From Actinomycetota bacterium (GTDB lineage: Bacteria; Actinomycetota; Thermoleophilia; Gaiellales; Gaiellaceae), in the NCBI GenBank assembly GCA_020029615.1, contig JAIBJO010000009.1:1-62156 (forward strand): a stretch of 62,156 nt of DNA, in the 5' to 3' direction. The position numbers were made by a program, and so were the translations under genes. Numbering within the stretch: position 1 is the stretch's first letter; each line of letters opens with the position of its first letter. Positions 25,435 through 33,362 of this stretch are shown here, one piece after another. The notes beneath the pieces were generated by a model. That model was not told the origin of the DNA. It saw nothing but the letters and a program-made list of their open reading frames with translations, and did not search any database.

Positions 25435-25460
25435 GGGTGCCTGGCTTGAGCCAGGCACCC
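25435..25460. repeat. Hairpin after the antiporter gene (GCCTGG family, second of two)
   Basis: A perfect 12-base stem GGGTGCCTGGCT/AGCCAGGCACCC with a TG loop lies 12 bases beyond the antiporter stop. Between the two hairpins CCGCCCG and CGGGCGG can also pair, and GCGGACA with TGTCCGC can enclose the second, so the whole 25333-25475 segment between convergent genes is highly structured. Confidence 0.6.
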
Positions 25461-25472
25461 AGCCGGTGTCCG

Positions 25473-26723
25473 CTACGGGGCTGCGAGGTCGGCGGCATCG
25501 CCGAGCGACGGGGCAAGCTCGTCGAGCCCGAGGCGTCGCCCGAGCCACATCTTCGTCGTCGTCTGCACGCCCAGCGTGACGACGATCGCGAGCGCGACGG
25601 TGGTGACGATCAGCTCAGAGTCGGGCACGCCGAGGCCGACCATGACACCAGCGAGCGCGGCGGCGACGACACCCGTCTCACGCGTCCAGGAGAGGAAGGC
25701 GATCTCCTCACGGGTCCAGCGACCACGGCGATCGGGAAGCAGGCAGGCGAGGACCGTGATCGGTCGCGCGACCAACAGGAGGCCTGCGACGACGACGAGC
25801 GCCGGGCCGAGGTTGTCCCGGATGTCGCTCCAGGGCAGGTTCGCCCCGAGCGTGACGAAGACGAGGATGACCACGAGGTCGGTCACAGTGCTCACGAAGA
25901 CCCGCATGTCCCGCTCGTGGGCCGAGTGCATCCCGAGCCGCAGCCGGTCCATGTTGCCGACGACGAGTCCCGCAAGGAACGCTCCGAGATACCCGCTTCC
26001 GCCGGCCGAATCCGTCGAGAAGTAGCCGACTGCGACGACGGCGACGACGGCGAGCGCAGCCGACTCCCGCCAGACTCCCGCGCGACGATCGGAGACGACG
26101 AGCGAGAGCAGGACTCCGAAGCCCAGCCCGAGCGCGGTCGAGATGCCGAGCTCCTCGAGGAAGTCGAGCGCCGGAGCGCTCACGGATGTCTCTCCGCTCA
26201 GGACGACGCCGGCGAAGACAAGGGCGAGCACCGCACCGGTCGCATCGTTCAGCGCGGACTCGGCGATCGCCGTCTGCTCGATCTTCTGACGGATCCCGAT
26301 CCGGTCGAACAGCGGGATGAGGATCGCGGGATCCGTTGGCGCCAGCACAGCTCCGATGAGAAGCCCGGTCGAGAAGGGCACGTCGAATGCGAGGGTCGCG
26401 ATCGAACCGACGACGAGCGCCGTGATGACCACCCCAGGTATGGCGAGAAGCCCGAGCCCGATGGCAACGCGACTGAGAATGCGGATCGAGAGCTGAAGTC
26501 CACCGTGGAACAGGATGAACGAGACGCCGAGCGTGAACAGGATGTCGGCGCCCATCGAGCCGAGCGGCACGTCGATTGTGTCGGTGACCGACGGGCCCAG
26601 TACCACTCCGCCCGCGAGTAGCAACAGCATGCGGGGCGCACGGATGGCATCGGCGACCAGCTGGCACAGGAGACCGGCGCCGAGCATGACCCCGAGCGTG
26701 AGAACGACGTCCTTGACGTCCAC
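25473..26723 (-). CDS. Cation:proton antiporter (CPA1-type)
   Basis: About 416 residues with 12 or so membrane spans. The hallmark acidic pair lies in GAVLAPTDPAILIPLFDRIG and NDATGAVLALVF, typical of NhaP-type sodium or potassium/proton antiporters. GSGYLGAFLAGLVVGN and WTRETGVVAAALAGVMV follow in the C-terminal half. There is no cytoplasmic TrkA domain. The start is taken as the GTG at 26721-26723; a GTG at 26763-26765 would add 14 polar residues. It should control pH or sodium. Confidence 0.88.
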   Translation of the reverse strand: MDVKDVVLTLGVMLGAGLLCQLVADAIRAPRMLLLLAGGVVLGPSVTDTIDVPLGSMGADILFTLGVSFILFHGGLQLSIRILSRVAIGLGLLAIPGVVITALVVGSIATLAFDVPFSTGLLIGAVLAPTDPAILIPLFDRIGIRQKIEQTAIAESALNDATGAVLALVFAGVVLSGETSVSAPALDFLEELGISTALGLGFGVLLSLVVSDRRAGVWRESAALAVVAVVAVGYFSTDSAGGSGYLGAFLAGLVVGNMDRLRLGMHSAHERDMRVFVSTVTDLVVILVFVTLGANLPWSDIRDNLGPALVVVAGLLLVARPITVLACLLPDRRGRWTREEIAFLSWTRETGVVAAALAGVMVGLGVPDSELIVTTVALAIVVTLGVQTTTKMWLGRRLGLDELAPSLGDAADLAAP

Positions 26724-26794
26724 GCGGACGATTCTGCTCGACCGGGTGGTCAGACGTGCTGACACCTGCGAACCGCGAGCCGTACGATGATCGC

Positions 26795-27010
26795 GTGCTC
26801 ATCTTCATCGTGCTCGGCTGGGTGCCGTGGCCGCTGCTGCTCGCGCTGGCGGTCGTGCTTTGGCTGACGGTCGTCGAACTGCTCGAGTGGCGCCCGCACT
26901 ACGCGTGGTGGGCCTGGTGGTTGCTGCTCGTCTTCATGACCAACTTCGTCGGGTACCTCTTCCTGCGTGCCTACCGTGTCTACCAGCGATACCAGCTCGA
27001 ACGGTCGTAA
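26795..27010 (+). CDS. Small two-span membrane protein
   Basis: A 71-residue tryptophan-rich protein with two predicted spans (IFIVLGWVPWPLLLALAVVLWL and HYAWWAWWLLLVFMTNFVGYLF) and a basic, tyrosine-rich tail. The GTG at 26795 is chosen over an upstream start that would overlap the divergent antiporter and add polar residues before the first span. The next gene starts inside its last 45 bases. The family and function are unknown. Confidence 0.6.
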   Translation: MLIFIVLGWVPWPLLLALAVVLWLTVVELLEWRPHYAWWAWWLLLVFMTNFVGYLFLRAYRVYQRYQLERS

Positions 27011-27332
27011 GGGGGCCGCGGGGCGCGCCCGCGACATTCGCGACCGGCCTCTCTTTCGCATCGCGTTCCTCGTCCTCGTGCTCTTCGTCGCCTTCCTCGC
27101 GACGAAGAGCTGCGCGCGACACGACAACAAGGTCAGTCAGGACGAGGCGATAGCGATCGCGCGAGCGCAGATCGACTTCACGCCCGACAAGGTGCAGATC
27201 AGATACTTGCCCCAGGGCATTCCACCGATCTACTTCTGGGCGGTATCGCTCTATACGCTCAAGAACGATCGGCCCTTTCGCGTTCAGGTCGTGCTCGTCA
27301 ATGCCAACACCGGCGACGTCCAGCAGAAGTAG
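26967..27332 (+). CDS. Membrane-anchored PepSY-like protein
   Basis: A 121-residue protein with a polar N-terminus, one span (FRIAFLVLVLFVAFLATKSCA) and an exported part with VSQDEAIAIARAQIDFTP and VQVVLVNANTGDVQQK, the repeat pattern of PepSY-type domains. A cysteine directly follows the span. The start is GTG, with another in-frame GTG nine bases on. It overlaps the preceding small membrane gene. PepSY domains often inhibit peptidases; here the role is unknown. Confidence 0.6.
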   Translation: MPTVSTSDTSSNGRKGAAGRARDIRDRPLFRIAFLVLVLFVAFLATKSCARHDNKVSQDEAIAIARAQIDFTPDKVQIRYLPQGIPPIYFWAVSLYTLKNDRPFRVQVVLVNANTGDVQQK

Positions 27333-27451
27333 GCACGTGTAGCAAACCTCCATAAGACGCCGCTCAAGGCAGGCCCTGCCGGACATGGAACGACAGCGGG
27401 CCGTTTCGTAGGTTTGACCCGTCCAGCAGGTGCGGCCTGAGGAGGGCGCGG

Positions 27452-28749
27452 ATGCTTTCGTCGTTGTTTTCGCTGCTCGCGCAAGAAGCGCCAACGATCG
27501 AGGAGCTGAAGAAGCAGATCGATCTCGGTACATCTACGGGTGCATGGAGGAGGGGTGGCCGAAGAGCGGCCACGACAGCCCCGATGCGTTCCCAGGCTTC
27601 TGTGGTTTGACTGCGCCGTGGAGCTCAGGGATGGGCCCCAACATGGAGAGCAACCTCACGGGGCACTTGAGCCTCGTCTTCTTCCTCGCGTTCCTCCTCT
27701 TCTCTTGGACGACCGCATCCATCATGTCCGGAGCGCTCATCGAGCGCGTGCGGCTGTCCGCCTTCCTCCTGCTCGGAGTGGTGCTCGGCTCGGTCGTCTG
27801 GATCATGGACGCAGCCTGGGGCTGGAGCTCCGGCGGCTGGCTGACGACGCGCTACGGATTCCACGACTCGATCGCGTCGCTCGTCGTCCACGGCGTGGCC
27901 GGCGCGTTCACCCTCGGCGTGCTACTGAACCTCGGCCCACGTATAGGCAAGTACGACGTCTTAGGACGCGCGAGATCGTTCCGGCCTCACAACACGCACC
28001 TGACGTTGATGGGGCTGATGCTCATCTTCACCGGCTTCTACGGCTTCTACGCGGCGTGCCTCTTCATCCAGTCGACGGTCTTCCCCGGCTGGCTGAACAT
28101 CTACCTCTCACCGACGACCCTCGGCGCGATCGCCATGGTGATCACGATCGGCTTCGCGGGCGGCTTCACGGGCGGCTGGTTCGCGAGCAAGGGAGACCCG
28201 TTCTGGACGCTGTCCGGTGGCCTGGCCGGCGTGATCTCGGTCTCGGCGGGCGCCGACGTCTATCACCCGTCGCTTGCCTACCTGCTGTCGTTCTCCGGCG
28301 GCCTGCTGGCGGTCTGGGTCGGCGGGTACATCGAGAAGAGCCTCCGCGTGGACGACGCGGTGGGGGCGGTTGCCGTCCACGGCTTCTGCGGCTTCTACGG
28401 CGTGTTCCTCGTCGGGATCTTCGCCGGCGGGTACCCGACGGGGATCAACAACATCCCCGTGTCGTTCGGCGGCCAGCTCATGGGCATGCTGGCCTTCCTG
28501 CCGCTCGCGTTCCTGCCGGGGTACATCCTGAGCTGGATCCTCAAGAAGTTGAACCTCCTGCGCGTGCCTGCGGAAGTCGAGCTCGAGGGCCTCGATCTCG
28601 CGGAGTTCGGGCAGGACTTCTACCCGGAGTTCGAGCGCGTGCCGGAGGTCATCCTCACCCCCGACGGGGAGGAGGTCGATTCGGCAGGCATCCTGCTCGA
28701 GGCATACGCTGCGACCAACGGCAAACCCACGACGCGCGTCGAGGCATAA
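27452..28749 (+). pseudogene. amt: Ammonium transporter (Amt) with internal deletion and frameshift near the N-terminus
   Basis: An ATG at 27452 with a GAGGAGGG ribosome-binding site opens MLSSLFSLLAQEAPTIEEL. This frame then runs into a stop near 27609. From about 27530 a second frame carries a convincing Amt protein: LFSWTTASIMSGALIERVRLSAF, SIASLVVHGVAGAFTLGVLLNLGPR, AVGAVAVHGFCGFYGVFLVGIF and the C-terminal ELEGLDLAEFGQDFYPEFE. The pore histidines are present. What is missing is the stretch with the first two membrane spans, about 60 to 80 residues. Unless the gap is an assembly error the gene is dead. It would have carried ammonium or methylammonium. Confidence 0.75.
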
Positions 28750-28758
28750 GGAGCGGCC

Positions 28759-29007
28759 ATGTGGAATAGCTTCCCTTACGACGAGTGGAGCGAGACGGTC
28801 ACCGACTTTTGGACGTTCGGGCCCGCAAACTCCACCGGCACGTACATCATGACGGTGCTCGGCTGCATCCTCATGGTCGCCTCGTTGATCGGATGGGTGT
28901 GGATGGAGAAGCAGAAGCTCGAGCGGCAGGCTGCCGCGCTCCGGGCAACCGGCGCATTCGACCAACCCGCGGCGCCCGGACCGCAGGCGACGAGCTCAGG
29001 AGACTAG
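28759..29007 (+). CDS. Small single-span membrane protein downstream of amt
   Basis: 82 residues: an aromatic N-terminus (MWNSFPYDEWSETVTDFWTFGP), one span (TYIMTVLGCILMVASLIGWVW) and a charged then proline/alanine-rich tail. An AAGGAGCGGCC sits just upstream of the ATG, nine bases after the amt stop. Its place between amt and another tiny membrane protein suggests an accessory to the transporter. No family is recognised. Confidence 0.6.
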   Translation: MWNSFPYDEWSETVTDFWTFGPANSTGTYIMTVLGCILMVASLIGWVWMEKQKLERQAAALRATGAFDQPAAPGPQATSSGD

Positions 29008-29020
29008 GAGAGGAGCGAGC

Positions 29021-29173
29021 ATGGCCGAGAAGCAGATCGACTTCCCGCCGCTTCAGAAAGAGGTCTCATGGCTCGCGCCCGTCATGCTGGGCCTCTCTGT
29101 TCTCTGCATCATCGTGGTCGTCATCATTCTCAAGACCGACCTCGAGGCACCGTTCATCGGGCCATGGGGGTAA
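29021..29173 (+). CDS. Tiny single-span membrane protein, third gene after amt
   Basis: A 50-residue protein starting MAEKQIDFPPLQKEVSW, with one span (LAPVMLGLSVLCIIVVVIIL) and ending FIGPWG. The ATG at 29021 is preceded by GGAGAGGAGCGAGC. It begins 13 bases after the previous small gene. Despite its size, the good ribosome-binding site, position and clear span support it as real. Confidence 0.6.
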   Translation: MAEKQIDFPPLQKEVSWLAPVMLGLSVLCIIVVVIILKTDLEAPFIGPWG

Positions 29174-29184
29174 CCTGAGCGTAC

Positions 29185-29424
29185 GTGGCGCTGTACCTCC
29201 ACTGCGCGATCTGTAGCCGAAAGCAGGCCGACGGCCTGCTTTCGGGCGCCGCGTGGGGGCGGATGGAGTTGCCCCCCGGCGCCGAGATCGATCACCCGGC
29301 GCTCAAAGGCTCGCACTTTCGCTGCTGTCCGTCGTGCCTCCAACGCCACCCCGATTGGCAGGAGAGCTTGCTCGCGTCGCTCGGGCTCGACGGCTTCGCT
29401 CATCAGGCAGCTCCCGCTCAGTAG
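29185..29424 (+). CDS. Small zinc-ribbon-like protein
   Basis: A 79-residue protein with a GTG start and a four-cysteine pattern: CAICSRK near residue 7 and CCPSCLQRH near 47, suggesting one zinc site. Between them PPGAEIDHPALKGSHFR has no known motif. It is compact, acidic at the C-terminus and likely cytoplasmic. It starts 11 bases after the tiny membrane gene, possibly in the same transcript. Function unknown. Confidence 0.65.
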   Translation: MALYLHCAICSRKQADGLLSGAAWGRMELPPGAEIDHPALKGSHFRCCPSCLQRHPDWQESLLASLGLDGFAHQAAPAQ

Positions 29425-29513
29425 AACTCCGTGCCGCGTTCCGGAACATCCTCTGATTCCTTCCGTTCGCGCGTGGGCGAGCATCCGGAACGGCAAACCA
29501 CGAGGGAGGCTCG

Positions 29514-29894
29514 ATGAACATCCTGCTCGCGTTCAACGACACCGACGTTTCGAATCGCGCGCTCGACCGGGCAGCGCAACTCGCCGGGCTCTACGAGGCC
29601 CGACTGGTCGTGACGAGCGTGACGCCGGTACTCATCGGCAATGCGCCAGACGCGGGACCCGGGCCAGAGCTGAGTCGGGCGGAGGAGCGTCTGAAGGAGC
29701 TCGGGATGGAGGCCGAGCTCGTCGAAGCGGTCGGAGAGATCGCCCAGGCCATCGTCCAAGTCGCGGAAAGCAGAAACGTGGGCTTGATAGTCCTCGGCAC
29801 GAGAGAGCCAAGTCAGATCGAGCGAATGCTCGGGCACTCGGTGTCGGAGAGCGTGCAGCGAATGGCCCACTGCGACGTCCTCATCGTTCACTAG
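29514..29894 (+). CDS. Universal stress protein family protein
   Basis: A 126-residue Usp domain: MNILLAFNDTDVSNRALDRAAQLA at the start, VGLIVLGTREPS near 91 and GHSVSESVQRMAHCDVLIVH at the end. The usual ATP-binding pattern G-x2-G-x9-G-S/T is altered (GTREPSQIERMLGHS), so nucleotide binding is uncertain. It is slightly shorter than typical. A GGGAGGCTCG sits before the ATG. Likely a cytoplasmic stress or nutrient-response protein. Confidence 0.85.
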   Translation: MNILLAFNDTDVSNRALDRAAQLAGLYEARLVVTSVTPVLIGNAPDAGPGPELSRAEERLKELGMEAELVEAVGEIAQAIVQVAESRNVGLIVLGTREPSQIERMLGHSVSESVQRMAHCDVLIVH

Positions 29895-29906
29895 CATCGA
29901 CCGGGA

Positions 29907-29924
29907 GCCTGGCTTCAGCCAGGC
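29907..29924. repeat. Hairpin between convergent usp and fhs genes (GCCTGG family)
   Basis: GCCTGGCT pairs with AGCCAGGC across a TC loop, and pairing can extend outward past one mismatch. It sits in the 36 bases separating two convergent stops and has the same core as 25435-25460. Confidence 0.6.
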
Positions 29925-29930
29925 ACCGCC

Positions 29931-31598
29931 TCAGAAGAGACCGACTGTCTCGCCCGACTCGTCGATGTCGATCGCGAACGCGGCCGGCGTCTTGCCGAGG
30001 CCCGGCATCGTCATCATCTCGCCGCAGAGGGCGACGATCCAGCCCGCCCCGGTGTACGGACGGAGGTCGCGCACCGTCACCGTGAAGCCCGTCGGGGCGT
30101 TCCTGAGCGCAGGGTCGTGCGAGAGCGAGAGGTGCGTCTTCGCCATGCAGACGGGCAGCCGCGCGAGCTCGGAGCCCTCCCACTCGGCGGCCTTCTTCTT
30201 CGCCGGCGGAAGGAGCTCGACACCGTCGGCGCCGTAGACGCGCGTCGCGATGAGGCGGATCTTCTCTTCGATCGGCGCGTCGAGCGTATAGGCGAAGTCG
30301 AACGTGTTCGGCTCCTCCGCGGCGGCGACGACAGCTTCGGCGAGCGCGGTTGCGCCGGCACCGCCGTCCTCGAACGCCGTGTTGATCTCGGACGCGTAGG
30401 CGCCTGCTTCGGTCGCAAGCCTCCGCACGAGCTCGAGCTCCTCCGGGGTATCGGTCGGGAACTTGTTGACCCCGACGACGGCCTGTAGCCCGTATCCGTT
30501 GACGATCCCGATATGGCGCGCGAGGTTGGCAGCACCGGCTTCGATCTCGGCCGCGCTGCCGTCGAGATCACCACCGTGGTGCTTGAGCGCCCTCACCGTG
30601 GCTACGAGCACGACCGCGCTCGGCCGCAGGTCGCCGATGCGGCACGTGATGTCGAAGAACTTCTCCATCCCCATGTCCGAGGCGAAGCCCGACTCCGTTA
30701 CGACGTACTCTCCGAGTTTGAGCCCGACGCGGTCGGCCACGAGCGAGTTGTTTCCGTGGGCGATGTTCGCGAAGGGGCCGCAGTGGACGAAGGCCGGCTG
30801 GCCCTCGAGCGTCTGCACGAGGTTGGGCTTGACCGCGTCTTTGAGCACGACCGCCATGGCGCCCGCGGCCTTGATCTGATCGGCCGTCACCGGCTCACCC
30901 TCGTACGTCTGCCCGACGGTGATGCAGCCTAGCCGCTCGCGCAAGTCGGCGAGGTCGCGCGCGACGGCGACGAGCCCCATGATCTCGCTGGCGGCAGTGA
31001 TGTCGAAGCCGGTCTCCCTGGGCGCGCCGTGCGCCCGTCCGCCGAGACCGGTGACGACGTTTCTGAGGTTCCGGTCGTTCATGTCCATGCAGCGGCGCCA
31101 CGAGACTGCGAGCGGATCGAGCCCAACCGCGTTCCCGTGGTGGAGGTGGGCGTCGATCATCGCGGCGAGAAGGTTGTTCGCCGCAGTGATCGCGTGCAGG
31201 TCGCCCGTGAAGTGGAGGTTCAGGTCCTCCATCGGCACGACCTGCGCATAGCCTCCGCCCGCCGCGCCGCCCTTCACGCCGAACACGGGCCCGAGCGACG
31301 CCTCTCGCAGGCACAGCACGGGCTTCCGCCCGAGGACGCCGAGGCCCTGCGTGAGCGAGACGGACGTCGTCGTCTTCCCCTCTCCGGCCGGCGTCGGCGT
31401 GATCGCCGTGACGTTGATCAGCTTCGCGTCGGGGCGATCGGCCAGCCGCTCGATCACGGAGAGGTCGACCTTCGCCTTGTAGCGCCCGTACGGCTCGACC
31501 TCCTCGGGGAGGAGCCCGACGTCGGCGGCGACGTCCAGGATCGGGCGGAGGGTCGCGTCCTGCGCAATCTCGAGGCTGGAGGGCATGGTCGTCTTCAT
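29931..31598 (-). CDS. fhs: Formate-tetrahydrofolate ligase
   Basis: A 555-residue enzyme linking formate and tetrahydrofolate with ATP to give 10-formyl-tetrahydrofolate, or recovering ATP in reverse. The ATP loop is TPTPAGEGKTTTSVSL near residue 68. Family blocks GPVFGVKGGAAGGGYAQVVPMED, LHFTGDLHAITAANNLLAAMIDAH and FVHCGPFANIAHGNNS are intact, and the length is normal. It follows soxB on the same strand with a palindromic repeat between. Beside methyl-amine oxidation genes it probably handles the carbon released onto tetrahydrofolate. Confidence 0.96.
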   Translation of the reverse strand: MKTTMPSSLEIAQDATLRPILDVAADVGLLPEEVEPYGRYKAKVDLSVIERLADRPDAKLINVTAITPTPAGEGKTTTSVSLTQGLGVLGRKPVLCLREASLGPVFGVKGGAAGGGYAQVVPMEDLNLHFTGDLHAITAANNLLAAMIDAHLHHGNAVGLDPLAVSWRRCMDMNDRNLRNVVTGLGGRAHGAPRETGFDITAASEIMGLVAVARDLADLRERLGCITVGQTYEGEPVTADQIKAAGAMAVVLKDAVKPNLVQTLEGQPAFVHCGPFANIAHGNNSLVADRVGLKLGEYVVTESGFASDMGMEKFFDITCRIGDLRPSAVVLVATVRALKHHGGDLDGSAAEIEAGAANLARHIGIVNGYGLQAVVGVNKFPTDTPEELELVRRLATEAGAYASEINTAFEDGGAGATALAEAVVAAAEEPNTFDFAYTLDAPIEEKIRLIATRVYGADGVELLPPAKKKAAEWEGSELARLPVCMAKTHLSLSHDPALRNAPTGFTVTVRDLRPYTGAGWIVALCGEMMTMPGLGKTPAAFAIDIDESGETVGLF

Positions 31599-31608
31599 CT
31601 CGCGTTGT

Positions 31609-31636
31609 GTAGGGGCGAGATATATCTCGCCCCTAC
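31609..31636. repeat. Hairpin between soxB and fhs (TAGGGGCGAG family)
   Basis: A perfect 12-base stem GTAGGGGCGAGA/TCTCGCCCCTAC with loop TATA sits in the 52 bases between soxB and fhs. The same core recurs at 45241-45272 and 46631-46650. It could attenuate fhs expression relative to the sox genes. Confidence 0.65.
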
Positions 31637-31650
31637 GTTCATGTCCACGA

Positions 31651-32865
31651 TCAATGGCTCACCGCGGCGGCGGCCAGCTCGGACACGAGCGTATCCGTAT
31701 GGAAGCGCTCGAGCGCGAAGGGAGCGATGAGGTCGGGCGGCCTACCGCTCGCGACGAGCTCGGCCAGCGTGACGCCGACGATCGGGGCGGCCTTGAAGCC
31801 GTACGTTCCCCAGCCCGTCGAGACGTGAAAGTTGTCGATCTCGGTCTTGCCGAGGATCGGACTGTAGTCGGGCGAGAGGTCGCAGAGCCCCGTCCACGTA
31901 CGTAGCACCTTCGCGCGCTCGAGCTGCGGGAGGAGATCGAGCGCATGGGAAGCCGAGTACTCGAGGAACGAGAGCGTTCCGGTGCCCTTGTACGTCGTGT
32001 ACGGCTCGATCTCGGCGCCGATCAGGAACTCCCCGCGATCCGTCTGCGAGACGTACACGTGGAGCTGCGAGGAGACGAGGACGACGTCGAGGAACGGCTT
32101 CAGCGGCTCGGTGACGAACGCCTGCAGGATGTGCGTCGTGATCGGCAGGCGCAGGTCGGCCAACCTGCCGACGAGTGACGACCAGCCGGCGGTGGCGCTC
32201 ACGACCTGGCCGCACTCGACGCGGCCGCGCGTCGTCTCGACGGCAGTGACGCGATCGCCGGCGCGCTCGAATCCTGTGACTTCGGTCGACGGGTGGATCT
32301 CCACACCGAGCCGATCCGCAGCGCGTGCAAAGCCCCACACGACCGCGTCGTGGCGGATGATCCCGCCGGGCGGGTGGTAGAGCGCGCCCACGATCGGGTA
32401 GGCGGGGCGCTGCGAGAGGTCGAGCTCCGGGCACAGCTCGCGGATCCTGTCGGGATAGACGACGCTCGACTTGATTCCGAGGAGCTTGTTGACCTCGGCG
32501 CGCTCCTGCATCGTGATCATCGCCCGGTCCGAGTGCGCGAGCGTCAGGTGCCCGTGCTGCGAGAACATGAGGTTGAAGTCGAGCTCCTCCGACAGTCGCT
32601 CGTACAGGCGAACGCTTTCACCGTAGAACGCCGCGCCTTCGGGCGTCCGGTAATTCGAGCGGATGATGGTCGTGTTCCGACCCGACGCGCCGGAGCCGAT
32701 GTACGACTTCTCGAGGATGCAGACGTCGCGGATGCCGTGGCGCTTCGCGAGGTAGTAGGCCGTCGCGAGCCCGTGCGAGCCGCCGCCGACGATGACGACC
32801 TCGTAGCGGCGCTTGAGCTCCGGCCGCGGCCGCCACATGCGCTTGGGGAAGAAGATCTCCTTCAT
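31651..32865 (-). CDS. soxB: Sarcosine oxidase-type beta subunit (possible N-methylglutamate dehydrogenase subunit MgdA)
   Basis: A 404-residue flavoprotein subunit that oxidises an N-methyl amino acid. The FAD motif is VVIVGGGSHGLATAYYLAKRHG near residue 24; LEKSYIGSGASGRNTTIIRSNY holds the FMN-attachment region, though the histidine that usually carries covalent FMN is not obvious. The C-terminal STGWGTYGFKAAPIVG closes the FAD site. Its ATG overlaps the soxG stop. The usual operon order B-D-A-G is changed here to D-A-G-B. Sarcosine and N-methylglutamate are both possible substrates. Confidence 0.9.
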   Translation of the reverse strand: MKEIFFPKRMWRPRPELKRRYEVVIVGGGSHGLATAYYLAKRHGIRDVCILEKSYIGSGASGRNTTIIRSNYRTPEGAAFYGESVRLYERLSEELDFNLMFSQHGHLTLAHSDRAMITMQERAEVNKLLGIKSSVVYPDRIRELCPELDLSQRPAYPIVGALYHPPGGIIRHDAVVWGFARAADRLGVEIHPSTEVTGFERAGDRVTAVETTRGRVECGQVVSATAGWSSLVGRLADLRLPITTHILQAFVTEPLKPFLDVVLVSSQLHVYVSQTDRGEFLIGAEIEPYTTYKGTGTLSFLEYSASHALDLLPQLERAKVLRTWTGLCDLSPDYSPILGKTEIDNFHVSTGWGTYGFKAAPIVGVTLAELVASGRPPDLIAPFALERFHTDTLVSELAAAAVSH

Positions 32866-33362
32866 CGTCGATTCGGGGTCAGACCCCGGGACACGTCCAG
32901 AACGGCCTCGGCCACGTAATGCCCGAGCTCCTGCTGGACGTAGACGCGGAACCAGCCTTCGTCGTCGCGACGGAAGAGCGCCGTCACACGCGCGAACGGA
33001 CCGGCGGTCGGGATCCGCTCGAGATCGAGGTCGGTGAGGCGCCGCATGACTTGCTCGCTCGCGATCGCGATACAGGCGAGCGCGCCGGTCGCGTCGTACG
33101 CGAGCGCACCGGACGCGCGAACGCGCTCCGCGACGTCGGCCGGATCGTCGTCGGTGAAGAGGAACCCGCGACGCGACGACAACCGCACGAGCTCCTCGCC
33201 TGCCCCAGGCGCCACGACGTCGAGATCGCCGCGAATCTCGACCACGCCTTCGAGCGAGAGATCACGCACAACCGTGGGATCGGCGGTCTCGAGAGCGCGC
33301 CGGAGCGGCGACGTGGTCGTCCCTTCCGCACAGACTGTCGGCGACAGGAAACCGAGAGTCAC
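32862..33362 (-). CDS. soxG: Sarcosine oxidase-type gamma subunit
   Basis: A 166-residue protein with weak GcvT-like folds typical of the gamma subunit: SPLRRALETADPTVVRDLSLEGVVEIRGDL near the start, then RGFLFTDDDPADVAERV and GWFRVYVQQELGHYVAEAVLD. The GTG at 33360-33362 is fixed by a GTGA overlap with the soxA stop, and its own stop overlaps the soxB ATG. Gamma subunits stabilise the tetramer and have no catalytic residues. The call relies largely on position. Confidence 0.75.
   Translation of the reverse strand: MTLGFLSPTVCAEGTTTSPLRRALETADPTVVRDLSLEGVVEIRGDLDVVAPGAGEELVRLSSRRGFLFTDDDPADVAERVRASGALAYDATGALACIAIASEQVMRRLTDLDLERIPTAGPFARVTALFRRDDEGWFRVYVQQELGHYVAEAVLDVSRGLTPNRR

Noticed and set aside
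26756-26795. An extended start for the small two-span protein
   Set aside because: It would overlap the divergent antiporter start and add polar residues before the first membrane span.
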